DNA of 29,628 nucleotides from JANQTF01 sp036835375 (lineage in GTDB: Bacteria > Bacteroidota > Bacteroidia > J057), in contig DAITMB010000061.1 of NCBI GenBank assembly GCA_036835375.1, forward strand, positions 1 to 29,628. The letters run 5' to 3'. Shown in pieces: positions 1 through 9,300 of the stretch; positions within the stretch are counted from its first letter, which is position 1; each line of letters begins with the position of its first letter. The notes below the pieces were generated by a model, which was given only the letters and a program-made list of their open reading frames with translations, did not search any database and was not told the origin of the DNA. The translations under genes were made by a program, and so were the position numbers.

Positions 1-217
1 AACTACCCCAAACCCAGTAAACTCACGCTCTCTCCGTTTGGGGATGCAAAGATGGGACAGCTCTCGCACTTACGCAAGCGATCAAATACTTTTTCTTTTC
101 CACATTCTCAGGATCGCCTACAAATCAATCACTTAGTGCCCAAAAAAAATCCTGAAAAAATCCCCTCATCCTTTTGAGTTCTCTTCTCTGCTGGATTTGG
201 GCATTTCAGAAGTCATT

Positions 218-2926
218 TCAATAATGAATGACCTCACAATTCGGTTGTTTTTCTTGAAATTTCTGGACAGCTCTGGTTGAAATTCTGGTATTGAAACACT
301 GGATCCAAGAGATCCTTGGTAGCGCATCAAGCGGCGACAGGGACCGCACCTGGGTGCTGGCAATGTCGAGTTGACGAAGGTCCAGAAGGCCGGAGAGCGG
401 CTTTAGGTTCTTGACCGAGGTGCCTTGGCAGCTCAATACCTGGAGTTTGCCCAATGTCTGCAACGGGCTCAGATCGTTGACGAGGGTGTTATCGAGTTGG
501 AGATGACGGAGCTGACTCAGCCCCGAGAGGGGATTCAGGTCGGAGACAGGGTTTTTGGGGAGCAGCAAGACTTCCAGGGACTTCAAAGAAGCCAATGGCC
601 GTAGGTCTCTGACCATGGCGCCTTGCAAGTGAAAATGCTTCAAGCGCAGGAATTCTGTCATAGGCGCGATGTCGAGGATCGCCGAATAATCTATAACAGC
701 CATCTGGGTACTTTGGGTGAGGTTGTGTAGGGCCTCGGGGCCGGGCGTCATGCCCACAGTACCGATTTGAGAAAAGCATGCTTTCCAAGCCGCTGGCAAT
801 TGCTCCCACCAAGTGAGCAAATAGGCGGATTGAAACAGTGTGATGGTCTCAGGATGGCTTCGCAGGAAGCGAATGACCTCTTCCCTGGGTACACTACTGC
901 CTTCTATGGAGACACGGGAAAGGCGTCCGAGAGAATCTAAAGGTGCCAGGCTCTCGACTTGAAGACTATCTGCCAATAAGGTTTTGAGGTCGGTAGCTCC
1001 TTCAATTCCCGCTAGCGAGACAATCGGTGTAGAGGAAATAATCAGGGTCGTTAATCGAGAGTGATTGGTAAGCGGCTCCAAGCTGCTCACTTGGGAAAAG
1101 GAGCAATCCAACAATTCAAGGTCGGTCAGATCTTGGAGTGCTTCGAGGGATTGAATGCTGGTGCCAGAGAGATTGAGTTTTCGGAGGTTGACCAACACTT
1201 CTACAGGAGCCAGACTGCTGAGGAATGTTTTTCCACGGAGATCAACTTCCCTGACATTGGCCATTTGCTGTAGCTCTTCGCGGGTGGGTTGCTCGCCAAC
1301 CGGGACCAGGCCTCGGAAGAGGTCCTGCCAATCTGTACCCATTTGATCCCACCATCCTTTCAAAAGCCCGGATTCGAAGACAATCAACACCTCAGGCCGA
1401 TTTCGAGTAAAGGTCTGTGCTTCCGCCTGTCCAATGAAAGTGTGGTCGCAATAGACACGACTCAGTTCAGGAAGTTTTGCTAATGGCAGTAAAGATCGGA
1501 TTTGCGTCCCATCCACAAAGAGCAGTCGAAGACTGAGGTTACCCGCCAAATGATCCAGCTGCTTCACAGGGCAATCCTCCAAGTTGAGATACTGTAGGTT
1601 CTGTAGCGAAGCCAATGGCTTCAAATCCGAAACTTGCGTGCCAGCTAAGGAAAGACGATTGAGTTCTGTGAGCGCAGCGAGCGCGTTTACCTCGCTAAGC
1701 AGGGTTTGTCCTAGATCCAGGTCTTTGAGGCTGGCGAGCTTTGCGAGTGGGACAATGTCGGTGATTAGATTGCGGGAGAGATCGAGTACTCGTAACGCTG
1801 GAAATCTTGTGAGTGTTTGAAGCTGGGTAACCCGGGTGCTGGCCAGGCGCAGCTCTTTAAGTTGGGTCGCATATCGAAGAGGTTCGAGGGTTCGAACTTG
1901 TGTTTTGGAGCAATCGAGGGCTTCGAGGTAAGTGAGATTGCGAAGCGGTGCGAGATCAAATACCGAAGTGCCGGACAGATTCAGTGAGCGAAGTTGGGTG
2001 AATTTGCCCAATGGCTCAATGTCGTAGATGACTTCGCCCGAAAAATCAAGGCTTCGCACATTGATCAGCCGCTTGAGGTCTGCGAGAAGCAAAGGACTGA
2101 AAACGGGAATCGCTTCTTGTCCGAGTACATGCTCGCGGCTTGTTTCGGGGCTGGAAAAAGGCTTGGAGGCCGAGTCAAATACCGACAGATCACCGACAAA
2201 CTCACCTCCTTCGATTACCTGCGGATCTTTTGCAACAAGAATGGTGTCTCTCAATGACACATAGGGTCGATGTGCCATCACATCTGACAGGCGCAGCGAG
2301 TCACGAATTCTCAGAGAAGTCGCCCAGCGATTTTTCCAACTTTGATCAAGGTTGTCCCACCATTCGACCAACTCTTCGGTCTCTCCCAATCGCGTGGTGT
2401 AAATGCTGGCGATTTTGAGAATTCGGCTATCCTGATCGAGATTTAACTCCGCAAACCTTTGCTGAGAGTTGCGTATCGTGTCGCCATCAATGGTGATTCC
2501 CTCCAGATATCGCAAAAAACTGACCACGAAATAAAGGTTTCCCTGTTCATTTACTTGGTGGGCCACATGAATCTGCGAGAACTCAAATTTTGCTTTTACA
2601 AAGAAAAAATCGACGTCTTTGAGATAAGCTTGCACGTCTTTGTTGGTGATCGCTGAGCGGTCTGGCACAAGATCATCCTCGATCTGCACTTTTGCGCTTT
2701 GGAACATTTTCAAATAGCTTTCCTGAATGATGATGTCTCTTTCCCGAGCAGAGGTCACTGGGTCCGCGATGGTATTGAGGCTAAATTCCAAAAAGCGAAT
2801 GAGGCTGGCAGATTCCGCTTTGTAGCGGTTGAGTCGGGTGGTGTCCGCTTCCAACGCTTGGCTATGGCCCAACGAAGGAACAAGGAGCAGCAGCGGAAGC
2901 AAAGACATGAGGAAAAAACGATTCAT
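218..2926 (-). CDS. Secreted leucine-rich-repeat protein with three WW-motif modules
   Basis: This is a 902-aa exported protein of unknown function. The start is placed at the ATG at 2926 because it gives a clean signal peptide (MNRFFLMSLLPLLLLVPSLG, cleavage near residue 22); the open frame extends 56 codons further upstream without any such signal. Residues about 43-182 form an alpha/beta domain that resembles the 199-aa protein at 4200-4799 (shared pattern aromatic-x-R-aromatic-x-EG-x-T-x-DG). Three LRR blocks follow at about 289-505, 556-690 and 740-890, built of ~22-residue internalin-type repeats (L-x-x-L-x-L-x-x-T-x-[IV]-x-x-L-x-P-L). Each block is preceded by a tryptophan-rich motif (WWDNLDQSW near 189, WWDQMGTDW near 525, WWEQLPAAW near 706). 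LRRs of this kind usually bind proteins. It is the last gene of a minus-strand group at 218-5518, 344 bp after its upstream neighbour. The T9SS tail expected of some secreted Bacteroidota proteins is not evident. Coding status is certain; the role is unknown. Confidence 0.9.
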   Translation of the reverse strand: MNRFFLMSLLPLLLLVPSLGHSQALEADTTRLNRYKAESASLIRFLEFSLNTIADPVTSARERDIIIQESYLKMFQSAKVQIEDDLVPDRSAITNKDVQAYLKDVDFFFVKAKFEFSQIHVAHQVNEQGNLYFVVSFLRYLEGITIDGDTIRNSQQRFAELNLDQDSRILKIASIYTTRLGETEELVEWWDNLDQSWKNRWATSLRIRDSLRLSDVMAHRPYVSLRDTILVAKDPQVIEGGEFVGDLSVFDSASKPFSSPETSREHVLGQEAIPVFSPLLLADLKRLINVRSLDFSGEVIYDIEPLGKFTQLRSLNLSGTSVFDLAPLRNLTYLEALDCSKTQVRTLEPLRYATQLKELRLASTRVTQLQTLTRFPALRVLDLSRNLITDIVPLAKLASLKDLDLGQTLLSEVNALAALTELNRLSLAGTQVSDLKPLASLQNLQYLNLEDCPVKQLDHLAGNLSLRLLFVDGTQIRSLLPLAKLPELSRVYCDHTFIGQAEAQTFTRNRPEVLIVFESGLLKGWWDQMGTDWQDLFRGLVPVGEQPTREELQQMANVREVDLRGKTFLSSLAPVEVLVNLRKLNLSGTSIQSLEALQDLTDLELLDCSFSQVSSLEPLTNHSRLTTLIISSTPIVSLAGIEGATDLKTLLADSLQVESLAPLDSLGRLSRVSIEGSSVPREEVIRFLRSHPETITLFQSAYLLTWWEQLPAAWKACFSQIGTVGMTPGPEALHNLTQSTQMAVIDYSAILDIAPMTEFLRLKHFHLQGAMVRDLRPLASLKSLEVLLLPKNPVSDLNPLSGLSQLRHLQLDNTLVNDLSPLQTLGKLQVLSCQGTSVKNLKPLSGLLDLRQLDIASTQVRSLSPLDALPRISWIQCFNTRISTRAVQKFQEKQPNCEVIHY

Positions 2927-3270
2927 GCAGAGGCTGAGGCGCTGATGGAGGTAATGGGGAAAAGACGCAGGAGCGGCCTTCCATGAGGTTCTCGAAGCGG
3001 AGGGGCGACACAGGGTGCGGGTATGCTTCACTTGCAAGGAGAAATGACTGGTAGAAAAGGGCTGAAGGACAAAGAAGCACAAGATGAGGTCCAATTCGAA
3101 GTTTTATGGGTGATCTTTCTCATGGCTGTTCTACGATGATTAGTCGCGTAAGTCACCCATCATGTCGAACTGGCTGGGGAGTCATCGGCTCGCCTAAAAG
3201 ACAGTGGTTGAGAGAGGTCATTGATTTGGATGAATCAAATTGCTTTGCTCCAAATTTAAGTGGCAAGCCG
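2927..3270. other. Intergenic leader of the LRR gene
   Basis: The 344 bp between the 277-aa gene and the LRR gene hold no convincing ORF; the open frames here look like chance. An inverted repeat, ATGGGTGA at 3106-3113 and TCACCCAT at 3153-3160, could form a long-loop stem. A perfect -7 box lies at 3251-3258. If it is used, the LRR gene has a leader of about 320 nt and its own promoter. Confidence 0.45.
3251..3258 (-). promoter_or_regulatory. Candidate -7 element (TAAATTTG) upstream of the LRR gene
   Basis: On the minus strand the sequence reads TAAATTTG, a perfect match to the Bacteroidota -7 consensus TAnnTTTG. No TTTG was found at the expected -33 spacing, so support is partial. It lies just past the stop of the 277-aa gene and would give the LRR gene separate expression. 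Confidence 0.3.
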
Positions 3271-4104
3271 CTAATTTCGATAAATGAATTGCAGCAGGCG
3301 ATCTTCCTGGCCTTGCGGCACCCGGACCAGTTGCGTGATGAGCCAGCCTCGATTGGGTCCTGGCCGCTGAATATCGTTGAGCTGAAAATACCAACCGTCA
3401 AACTGGTAAAAGTGGAAGCGCACTTTATCTACCGACTGGAAATCGAACACACCTCGCTTTAAATCAAAAAGGAAAAGCGTGAGGAAATCAGGCCGAAATT
3501 CATGGCTGGCAAAACGATCAGCCTTTGCCGGCTGCCGAAATACTTTGTTCAGATTCATAAAATCAAGCTCGTGGCTGAGCGGGTGCAAAAATACCATCTC
3601 CGACTCCGGCGCAGCAGGACTAGCAAACATCTCTTTATAAGGAGCAAAATGGACATTTTCAAAGACCCACTTTGACCCTACTTCCGCCTGCTCCAGCTTC
3701 AAAAACAACGTAATGGGCTGCTGAATTCCCTGATAACGGAATGTGCAGCTCACCTCCGCCAGCCATTCGCCCCCATGAAAATCCAAAAACAATGGCCGCT
3801 CTACTACTTCCGTAGAGAAAGCGCGCTTGACGGAGTCGATCATCGTAGCATTGCTCCTATCGAAGAGCATCTCTATATACAGCTTGCGAAGTTGCGCACT
3901 GCGAAACATCGGGTCACCTCGGTAAATCCGATCGCCTTTTGTCGTTTCTTCGCCGTTGATTCTTCTAAAAAACTGATTGATCTGCTTGGTCTCCGCATAG
4001 AGCACGCTCTCGTCGCCGAGGTACTCGCGCAACTCTTGGGCCTGAAGGTAGCTGCCACTGCCCAGCAGAATCCCAAAGAAAAATAAGCGGATGAAGATGT
4101 TCAT
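3271..4104 (-). CDS. Secreted protein of unknown function (277 aa)
   Basis: The protein starts at the ATG at 4104 and has a signal peptide (MNIFIRLFFFGILLGSGSYL, predicted cleavage after AQA near residue 22). No family was recognised with certainty. Residues about 35-155 contain helices followed by beta strands, with GGEWLAEVSCTFRYQG and KWVFENVHFAPY, and could adopt an NTF2-like fold similar to the neighbouring 199-aa protein. Residues about 170-277 form a second aromatic-rich region with HPLSHELDFMNLNKVF and FHFYQFDGWYFQLNDIQ. There is no lipobox and no transmembrane helix after the signal, so it is probably periplasmic. It is third in the minus-strand group: the 199-aa gene ends 95 bp upstream and the LRR gene begins 344 bp downstream. 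Secretion and coding status are well supported; function is not. Confidence 0.85.
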   Translation of the reverse strand: MNIFIRLFFFGILLGSGSYLQAQELREYLGDESVLYAETKQINQFFRRINGEETTKGDRIYRGDPMFRSAQLRKLYIEMLFDRSNATMIDSVKRAFSTEVVERPLFLDFHGGEWLAEVSCTFRYQGIQQPITLFLKLEQAEVGSKWVFENVHFAPYKEMFASPAAPESEMVFLHPLSHELDFMNLNKVFRQPAKADRFASHEFRPDFLTLFLFDLKRGVFDFQSVDKVRFHFYQFDGWYFQLNDIQRPGPNRGWLITQLVRVPQGQEDRLLQFIYRN

Positions 4105-4121
4105 GGATGATCAAAATAATG

Positions 4122-4184
4122 TGTGGGACAAAGAAGCTGGAAATTCGAATCAAGTCTTTGCCGCTCCCACTTCCCTGTCCCACA
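4122..4184. repeat. Inverted repeat in the intergenic gap, possible attenuator
   Basis: TGTGGGACA (4122-4130) and TGTCCCACA (4176-4184) are perfect 9-bp inverted arms around a 45-nt loop. A second TCCCAC at 4165-4170 could compete for the same left arm. The element fills the 95-bp gap between the 199-aa and 277-aa genes and could form a stem in their shared transcript. There is no T-run, so it does not look like a plain terminator. Confidence 0.35.
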
Positions 4185-4199
4185 TACCGGATAGATGCG

Positions 4200-4799
4200 C
4201 TACTGGGTCGTTTCCACTACGCGAATGTCGCCCAAGAGGACATCCCAAAACTCAATGACCCGACCGCCGATCTGGGTCTGTTTGCGCTCAACATAGACAG
4301 TGATGTCTTTTTTCGTCGTGTCTTTGTACTCCAGCCCATCCTCGGTGGTGCCTTCAAAGCGTTGAAAAATGGTGATCACACCCACGTATCGACCGTCGGG
4401 CTGAAGCTCCAGGTCGCTGATGTACTGGATATTGAACCATTTTACAGAGACATTGTCATAGTTGAGGGCCATGAGCCGCTCAAAGTACCGTCTTACACCG
4501 AAGTACTGAATCTCATTACGGTACAGGGAAGATACCCCTATTTCGCTTCCCTCGGCAAAAAGCTCCACAGCACGGTCAGTGACCCGGCTCCCTTCTGAGA
4601 AGGGTGTGGCTTTGTTGCCAATGATGGAGATGTAACGGCTTAGGTCCCGGACCTTTTCTAAGGCCAGTGAATCGATGGCGCGCTTGCGCTCAGGGGTGAT
4701 GTCGGCGCGAAGCTCCGTTTGAGCGAAGGCGAAAGCGGGAAGGAGGAGGCAACAAGCGAGCAATGCAGTTCTCATCGGAAAATATGTTCGGTAGTTCAT
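4200..4799 (-). CDS. Small secreted protein sharing a domain with the LRR protein
   Basis: This 199-aa exported protein has its signal region ending at AFAFAQ near residue 27. The ATG at 4799 overlaps the stop of the upstream lipoprotein gene by 4 bp (ATGA), which suggests translational coupling and favours this start. The ATG at 4775 (MRTALLACC...) would give a shorter, equally good signal peptide. The mature part looks like one alpha+beta domain: helices with YFERLMAL near 105-112, then strands with VSVKWFNIQYISDLEL, GRYVGVITIFQRFEGTTEDG and IEFWDVLLGDIRVVE. This order resembles NTF2/SnoaL-like folds and resembles residues 43-182 of the LRR protein. No catalytic residues are evident. It probably works in the periplasm with the co-transcribed lipoprotein. 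Confidence 0.85.
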   Translation of the reverse strand: MNYRTYFPMRTALLACCLLLPAFAFAQTELRADITPERKRAIDSLALEKVRDLSRYISIIGNKATPFSEGSRVTDRAVELFAEGSEIGVSSLYRNEIQYFGVRRYFERLMALNYDNVSVKWFNIQYISDLELQPDGRYVGVITIFQRFEGTTEDGLEYKDTTKKDITVYVERKQTQIGGRVIEFWDVLLGDIRVVETTQ

Positions 4800-5518
4800 G
4801 GGCGAATTTGGGCTTTGATCAGTTCGAGTTCGCTGATACGTCCCTGGTTGTCCAGTGCGACGCGATGGATGCGATTGGGATTTTTTTGTTGGTCCTTGAG
4901 GTAATTCAAGTATCGGGCAGCGGTGGTGGGCCGATCCAAGTCCCCTGCTTCAGAGATAATGATGAGAACTGGTACGTCGGGAGAGGAAAAGAGAGCCAAG
5001 GCTTGCTGGATTCTGCTGTTGGCATCGGCAGAGCTTCCCGCGCCTGCGATACCCGAGAAGGCTTGCTCAAGTTTTTGCGAAGCGGCAGCCTCATCTGAGG
5101 AGAGGGGTGGTCGTTGATTTGGGTTGTTGTTTGAAGCAGCAGTCAAGCGCTCCCTTTCTTTCTCAAGGTGATACTCTGCCTTGCGAATCAAGACGAGGAT
5201 ATCGCTCTCTTTCCAGTCTTCCAGCCCTGCGATGCTGCGAAGTTCGGATTCTTTGCTGACCAGCCCGTTCAGGTCGGGCGCTGTGTAAGCAATAATCTGG
5301 TTGAGTTGCGAACGAATTCCATTGAGGTAGGACTCTCGCTCTGCGGCTGCAAGCGCTTCCTGCCTGGCGCGCTCTTCTTCGGCACGCTTCTTTTTACCGT
5401 TGCAACTGGTCGCGCTCACCATGAGCAACAAGCTCAGCAAAAGCACAAAAAGTTGAGGGTAGGAATTTGGCCTTAGCCAAGTTCTGGGGCTTCGATGATT
5501 CATGTGGTTCGATGTCAT
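4796..5518 (-). CDS. Lipoprotein with coiled coil (240 aa)
   Basis: The predicted lipoprotein has a hydrophobic stretch LFVLLLSLLLMVSATSC, with the lipid-modified Cys at about residue 39. The ATG at 5518 is chosen; the ATG at 5503 is equally possible, and the longer open frame upstream begins at a TTG and adds only an unlikely N-terminal extension. A highly charged, probably coiled-coil segment follows the Cys (KKKRAEEERARQEALAAAER). A linker comes next, and then a C-terminal alpha/beta domain with SPDVPVLIIISEAGDLDRPT at about 179-198 and RYLNYLKDQQ. No enzyme family was recognised. It is the first gene of the minus-strand group and overlaps the next gene by 4 bp. The giant membrane protein gene is divergent from it across 832 bp. 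Confidence 0.85.
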   Translation of the reverse strand: MTSNHMNHRSPRTWLRPNSYPQLFVLLLSLLLMVSATSCNGKKKRAEEERARQEALAAAERESYLNGIRSQLNQIIAYTAPDLNGLVSKESELRSIAGLEDWKESDILVLIRKAEYHLEKERERLTAASNNNPNQRPPLSSDEAAASQKLEQAFSGIAGAGSSADANSRIQQALALFSSPDVPVLIIISEAGDLDRPTTAARYLNYLKDQQKNPNRIHRVALDNQGRISELELIKAQIRP

Positions 5519-5655
5519 GAGAGTAAGCAAAGTTGTCGTTACAAAGAGTATGCTCCAGTCAAACGACCGGATGAAAGAAAAAAACGTTGATCGTGAGTAC
5601 CATTTTGATAGGGAAATTAGGTAATTTCTCAAGACTTATATTGAGCCTCCTTACG

Positions 5656-5663
5656 CAAATTTA
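5656..5663 (-). promoter_or_regulatory. Candidate -7 element for the four-gene envelope group
   Basis: The minus strand reads TAAATTTG, matching TAnnTTTG exactly and identical to the octamer found ahead of the LRR gene. Transcription would begin near 5649, leaving a leader of about 130 nt before the ATG at 5518. No -33 TTTG is seen at the usual spacing. Confidence 0.3.
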
Positions 5664-5880
5664 CCACAGCTTGACCGCTATTGGCTCGAATCCCGATTTT
5701 AGAGGGACGAACTGGGCCCTGCGTACGTTGAGGAATGAGGAATTTTTCGGGTGAATCTGATTCGTTGGAGTAGGAACAGCGGACATCAGAGATCATATGT
5801 ATAAAAAACCACTCCGATGTTCCTGCTTCATTCATCCTTCCAACTTGGAACTTGATTTCAGACGTCAACAAATATTTTTC

Positions 5881-5979
5881 GGTTCTCTGACAAAAATGGC
5901 GGAAAACTCGTGCTCTAACCCTCATAAGGGTAAGGAAACCCTTATGAGGGTTAGTATGCGCCAAAATTGTCAGAGAACT
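5881..5979. mobile_element. MITE-like element with terminal inverted repeats and 8-bp direct repeat
   Basis: Terminal inverted repeats at 5882-5901 and 5959-5978 match at 17 of 20 positions, including GTTCTCTGACAA at both ends. The element is bracketed by TATTTTTC at 5873-5880 and again at 5980-5987, which fits an 8-bp target-site duplication. At 99 bp with no coding capacity, it fits a miniature inverted-repeat transposable element. An 8-bp duplication with G-rich ends is known for ISL3- and IS1595-type elements, but the parent family is only a guess. No transposase is in the window. The direct repeat is low in complexity, so chance is not excluded. Confidence 0.6.
5915..5954. repeat. Perfect 17-bp inverted repeat inside the MITE-like element
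   Basis: CTAACCCTCATAAGGGT at 5915-5931 is mirrored perfectly at 5938-5954, with a 6-nt loop (AAGGAA). Each arm is itself a near-palindrome (ACCCT-CATA-AGGGT), so either a long hairpin or two small ones can form. It would fold strongly in RNA from either strand and could act as a bidirectional transcription barrier between the divergent genes. Confidence 0.75.
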
Positions 5980-6201
5980 TATTTTTCTTACAGGAGAATT
6001 CACTTGAAAGATCAGCTATTCATACACATCAGCAGATCAACAAATAAAATTGGACGCCATAGATCAAACAAAAAATCAAAACGAGGCTTATCGTTTATGT
6101 CGATGGATAAAAACGATGTTTTTGCACATTCTCCTGATAAAAACAAACCGCCTTACATAGCAGCCTTTCGACGACTTTCCCACTCGACCAGACTACTACT
6201 T

Positions 6202-6227
6202 TACCCCGGCACTAGCTGGGGTATTTT
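6202..6227 (+). terminator. Terminator-like hairpin upstream of the giant membrane protein gene
   Basis: The stem TACCCCGGC (6202-6210) pairs with GCTGGGGTA (6215-6223) around loop ACTA, with one G-T pair. TTTT follows at 6224-6227 and TTTT again at 6230-6233. This is a good intrinsic terminator shape on the plus strand. No gene precedes it on that strand, so it may end a small RNA or act as an attenuator. Confidence 0.45.
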
Positions 6228-6282
6228 CATTTTGAAAAAAATTTCGTCGGCGTCAAAGGGCATTCTGGCGTGGAAATTCGTT

Positions 6283-6290
6283 TATGTTTG
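6283..6290 (+). promoter_or_regulatory. Candidate -7 element for the giant membrane protein gene
   Basis: TATGTTTG matches TAnnTTTG exactly. It sits after the terminator-like hairpin and would give a start near 6297 and a leader of roughly 54 nt. A matching -33 TTTG is not present. Confidence 0.35.
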
Positions 6291-6350
6291 TGTAAATCTG
6301 GCATGAGTGTCTGTCATTCGGCTCGATTGTCCGATTGATTACATCGCTTT

Positions 6351-9300
6351 ATGAATCCCACTAGCCCCAAGATCCGCAACCTCACCCTAGTGCTCTCCAC
6401 CGTGGCTGCCATTGTACTAGCTTTTTTGGGCTATTACTTCTTTTATGTCGAACAGCAGGAAAAAAATCTCGACGAACGTAACCAGCGGGTGTTGGTGCAA
6501 ATCCGCGACAACGTCATTCGGAAAAATCGAACATATGTCCAAAACGCTGTCAACAACGCCCCTCAAGACATTGATCAACTCAAGCGCCGTGTCATAGCCT
6601 TGGTCAATGAAGAGATTCGAGAGGAAAGTCCAAGGGGGAAGGCGGGATTTGCGATGCAAATCGTGACCAATGTCACAGCAGACACGGCTTCGACGGCGCG
6701 ATCGCTGGGGCAAAGAGGAATGTTGCTGCGAAGAGATCCCTTTTCAAATCAAGCTTTGACGGACTCTGCGAAGGATTCACTGCCCACCACTCGCCCATTC
6801 AGTGCGAGTGCGACAGTGATCGTCGATCGTGACAACAAGGTATTTGTAGTGAAAGAGGCTGGTCGAAGGGATCGTAGTCTTGCTTTTTCGACGTGGCAGG
6901 AGCGTTCTAATCGCCTCACTACCCAGCTTCGCTACGAGATCACACCTGACACACGCGACACCACCCCTGTCATCCTGCTCCAACAAGTAGCGGACACCAT
7001 GTCGGCTTTTCCGCTGTGGAAAGTGAATTACCAAGTGTGGGTCAAAGATGCGCAAGGAGAGGCCGACGAGAGCTACCGCATCACCCTTTCGACTACGATT
7101 CGCGAATTTTTAAAAAATCTTGAGCGGGAAGACATCTTCGATGGCATGGTCATGATTCGGCAGAAGTCTTCGGGAAATGAAGACGAAATCCTGACAGACT
7201 TAATTTATTCTTCCATCGACCAGCCGAGGGTCGTCAATTATCTCGTGAGCGAAGCAACCCGGCTGGGAGCTTATGAAGCCGATGACTCTGTTCGGCTCGG
7301 TCCTCTCGCCGACCTACCCTATCGCATCTACGATGCAGAGCTTGTGTTTCAAGGAAACCGTCTATTTCTGGTGGGGCTGGTGTCGAAGGACCGGTTTCAG
7401 CGTGAAAAGCTCGGTATTTCTACCGTAGCAGTGCTCATCATGAGCTTGATCGCCATTTTGATCCTGCTGTCCTTTCCCGTCTTAAAGCTCGCCCTCATGG
7501 GCAATTATGAGCGGCTCAGTCTCTCAGATCTACTCCTGATGGTCATGTCAGCGGCTTTGGGCACCTTTTTGGTGGTGCAGTTGCTGATTGATGGCTATGG
7601 CTACAACGGCCCTGATCGCAAACGAAGGTCGCAGCAATTAGTAGAATTGTCAAGAGAAGTGTCGGACAGACTGTCGCGGGAAATAGATACGGTGCGGCTT
7701 CAACTTCAACTGCTGGACTCGCTCGTCACGGATCAGCCCGAATCAAAGGACATAACCGAGATATGGCAAGACGATAGCCTGTCTCCATCACTTCGTCTGT
7801 ATCCCTATTTCACCTCTACCTACTGGACGGATGCGAGCTTTCAGCTTCTTCGAGAATGGACCGTTAATCCAGAATTGGCTCCCAAGATCAAGTTGGATGA
7901 CCGGGAGTATCTCACCAAACTGACCGTAGGTCAAGGCTGGCACTTGCCAGAGGATCAACTTGGTGATCCCAGTTTTCGGCTTCAGTCATTGCTGGCACGC
8001 ACCACAGGGGAGCAACTTGCAGTGGTGAGTATCGAAAGTCAGGCGCTGCTTCGGTCCGCCAACCGGTCACCTCTTCGCGCCAAAACCATATTTCTGACAA
8101 CCAAATTACAATCGCTCCATCAACCCGTTCTACCACCCGGGTTTGGCTTTGCGATTCTGGACGAGCAGGGAAACGTGTGGTTTCATTCGAATGAATCGCG
8201 CAACCTGCAAGAAAATTTCCTTGAAGAAACAGGCGACCCTTCTCTTCGCGCAGCCATCCTCAATCGCGCGCCCCTAAAAATATCGGGCTCGTATCTGGGG
8301 CAGGACCATGAATTTTTCATGGCTCCCCTTGGTGGTATGCCCCTTTATCTCGTCTGTTTCCGAGAGACCAACGTCTATCGTTCCACACATGCCCAGATCC
8401 TGAGTCTGACCTTCTTCATGATCATCGCGGCCTTTTTCATGGTCTTGTTTTTTATTTTGATTCAGGTGATTGTCAACCCCAAGTCACCGCTGCTTAAAAA
8501 CGACCAGTTTACCTTTGATTGGCTTCGGCCCGATAGGTTCAAGATGAGGTCATACCGAATGTTGGTGTTGATCAATTCGGGGAATCTCTTATTAGCCATT
8601 CTGCTTTCGCTTTTGTATCAGCATGGGCTTCCGATGCTCTGCATGATCGTTTTGCTCTACATTTACACTTTCGTATTGGCCTTTCTGAAGCTCAACCGAA
8701 ACGCTAACAAAGAGTTTTTGTGGGAAGAAAATCGACGAATCGTCTTCACCACGGGAACACTGCTCATCGTGAGCAACATATTTTTTATCATTTTTCTGGG
8801 ATTCAGGGAGTATTTAGGGCTTTTTCTTTTTCAACTGATTCCCTTCTGCTTGCTACTTCGGGAAGTCGGTTCGATACTAAGACCGAGGGTCAATGTGGTG
8901 GAAGGAAAGTGGTATAAGGGGTATCGTCCTACCCATGACGGCGTGAGCATTGGTCGGAAATTTTTTTACCGCCTCGTAGGGATGGCGGACATCCCGCTGG
9001 AAAAGCTAGGCACTTCCATTGAGCACCTACTCAAGCAAATCACTCCCGGCGGGTTATTCCGTTTTTTTCATTCGGAAATGTCGTATCGCTGGTTTTTGCT
9101 CAGCTGGCTGATCATTTTGGGCGTTTTCCCTGTGTTTCGATTCTATGAATTCAGTTACAATCAAGAGTATAGCCGCCTGCTTCGCTTTGGACAAATTCAG
9201 CTGCTGCGCGCGTATGAAATGCATAAGCACGAAGAAGAGACGTGGTGGAACCAGTATCCGAGAATGGCGATGAACGACAGTTCTTTGATCGACTTTTACC

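Larger units (their letters stand above)
5519..6350. other. Divergent intergenic region with MITE-like insertion
   Basis: The 832 bp separate the lipoprotein gene (minus) from the giant membrane protein gene (plus). The region is more AT-rich than its neighbours. It contains a candidate -7 box for the minus genes (5656-5663), a MITE-like element (5881-5979), a terminator-like hairpin (6202-6227) and a candidate -7 box for the plus gene (6283-6290). Open frames crossing it run through the MITE arms and show no protein-like composition, so they are not called. Confidence 0.6.

Noticed and set aside
5629..6003. 124-codon minus-strand ORF over the MITE
   Set aside because: It includes both inverted-repeat arms and has no protein-like domain; treated as chance.
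5797..6306. 169-codon plus-strand ORF in the divergent region
   Set aside because: It runs through the MITE-like inverted repeats and the terminator-like hairpin, has no family pattern or start context, and is rich in residues expected from random AT-rich DNA.
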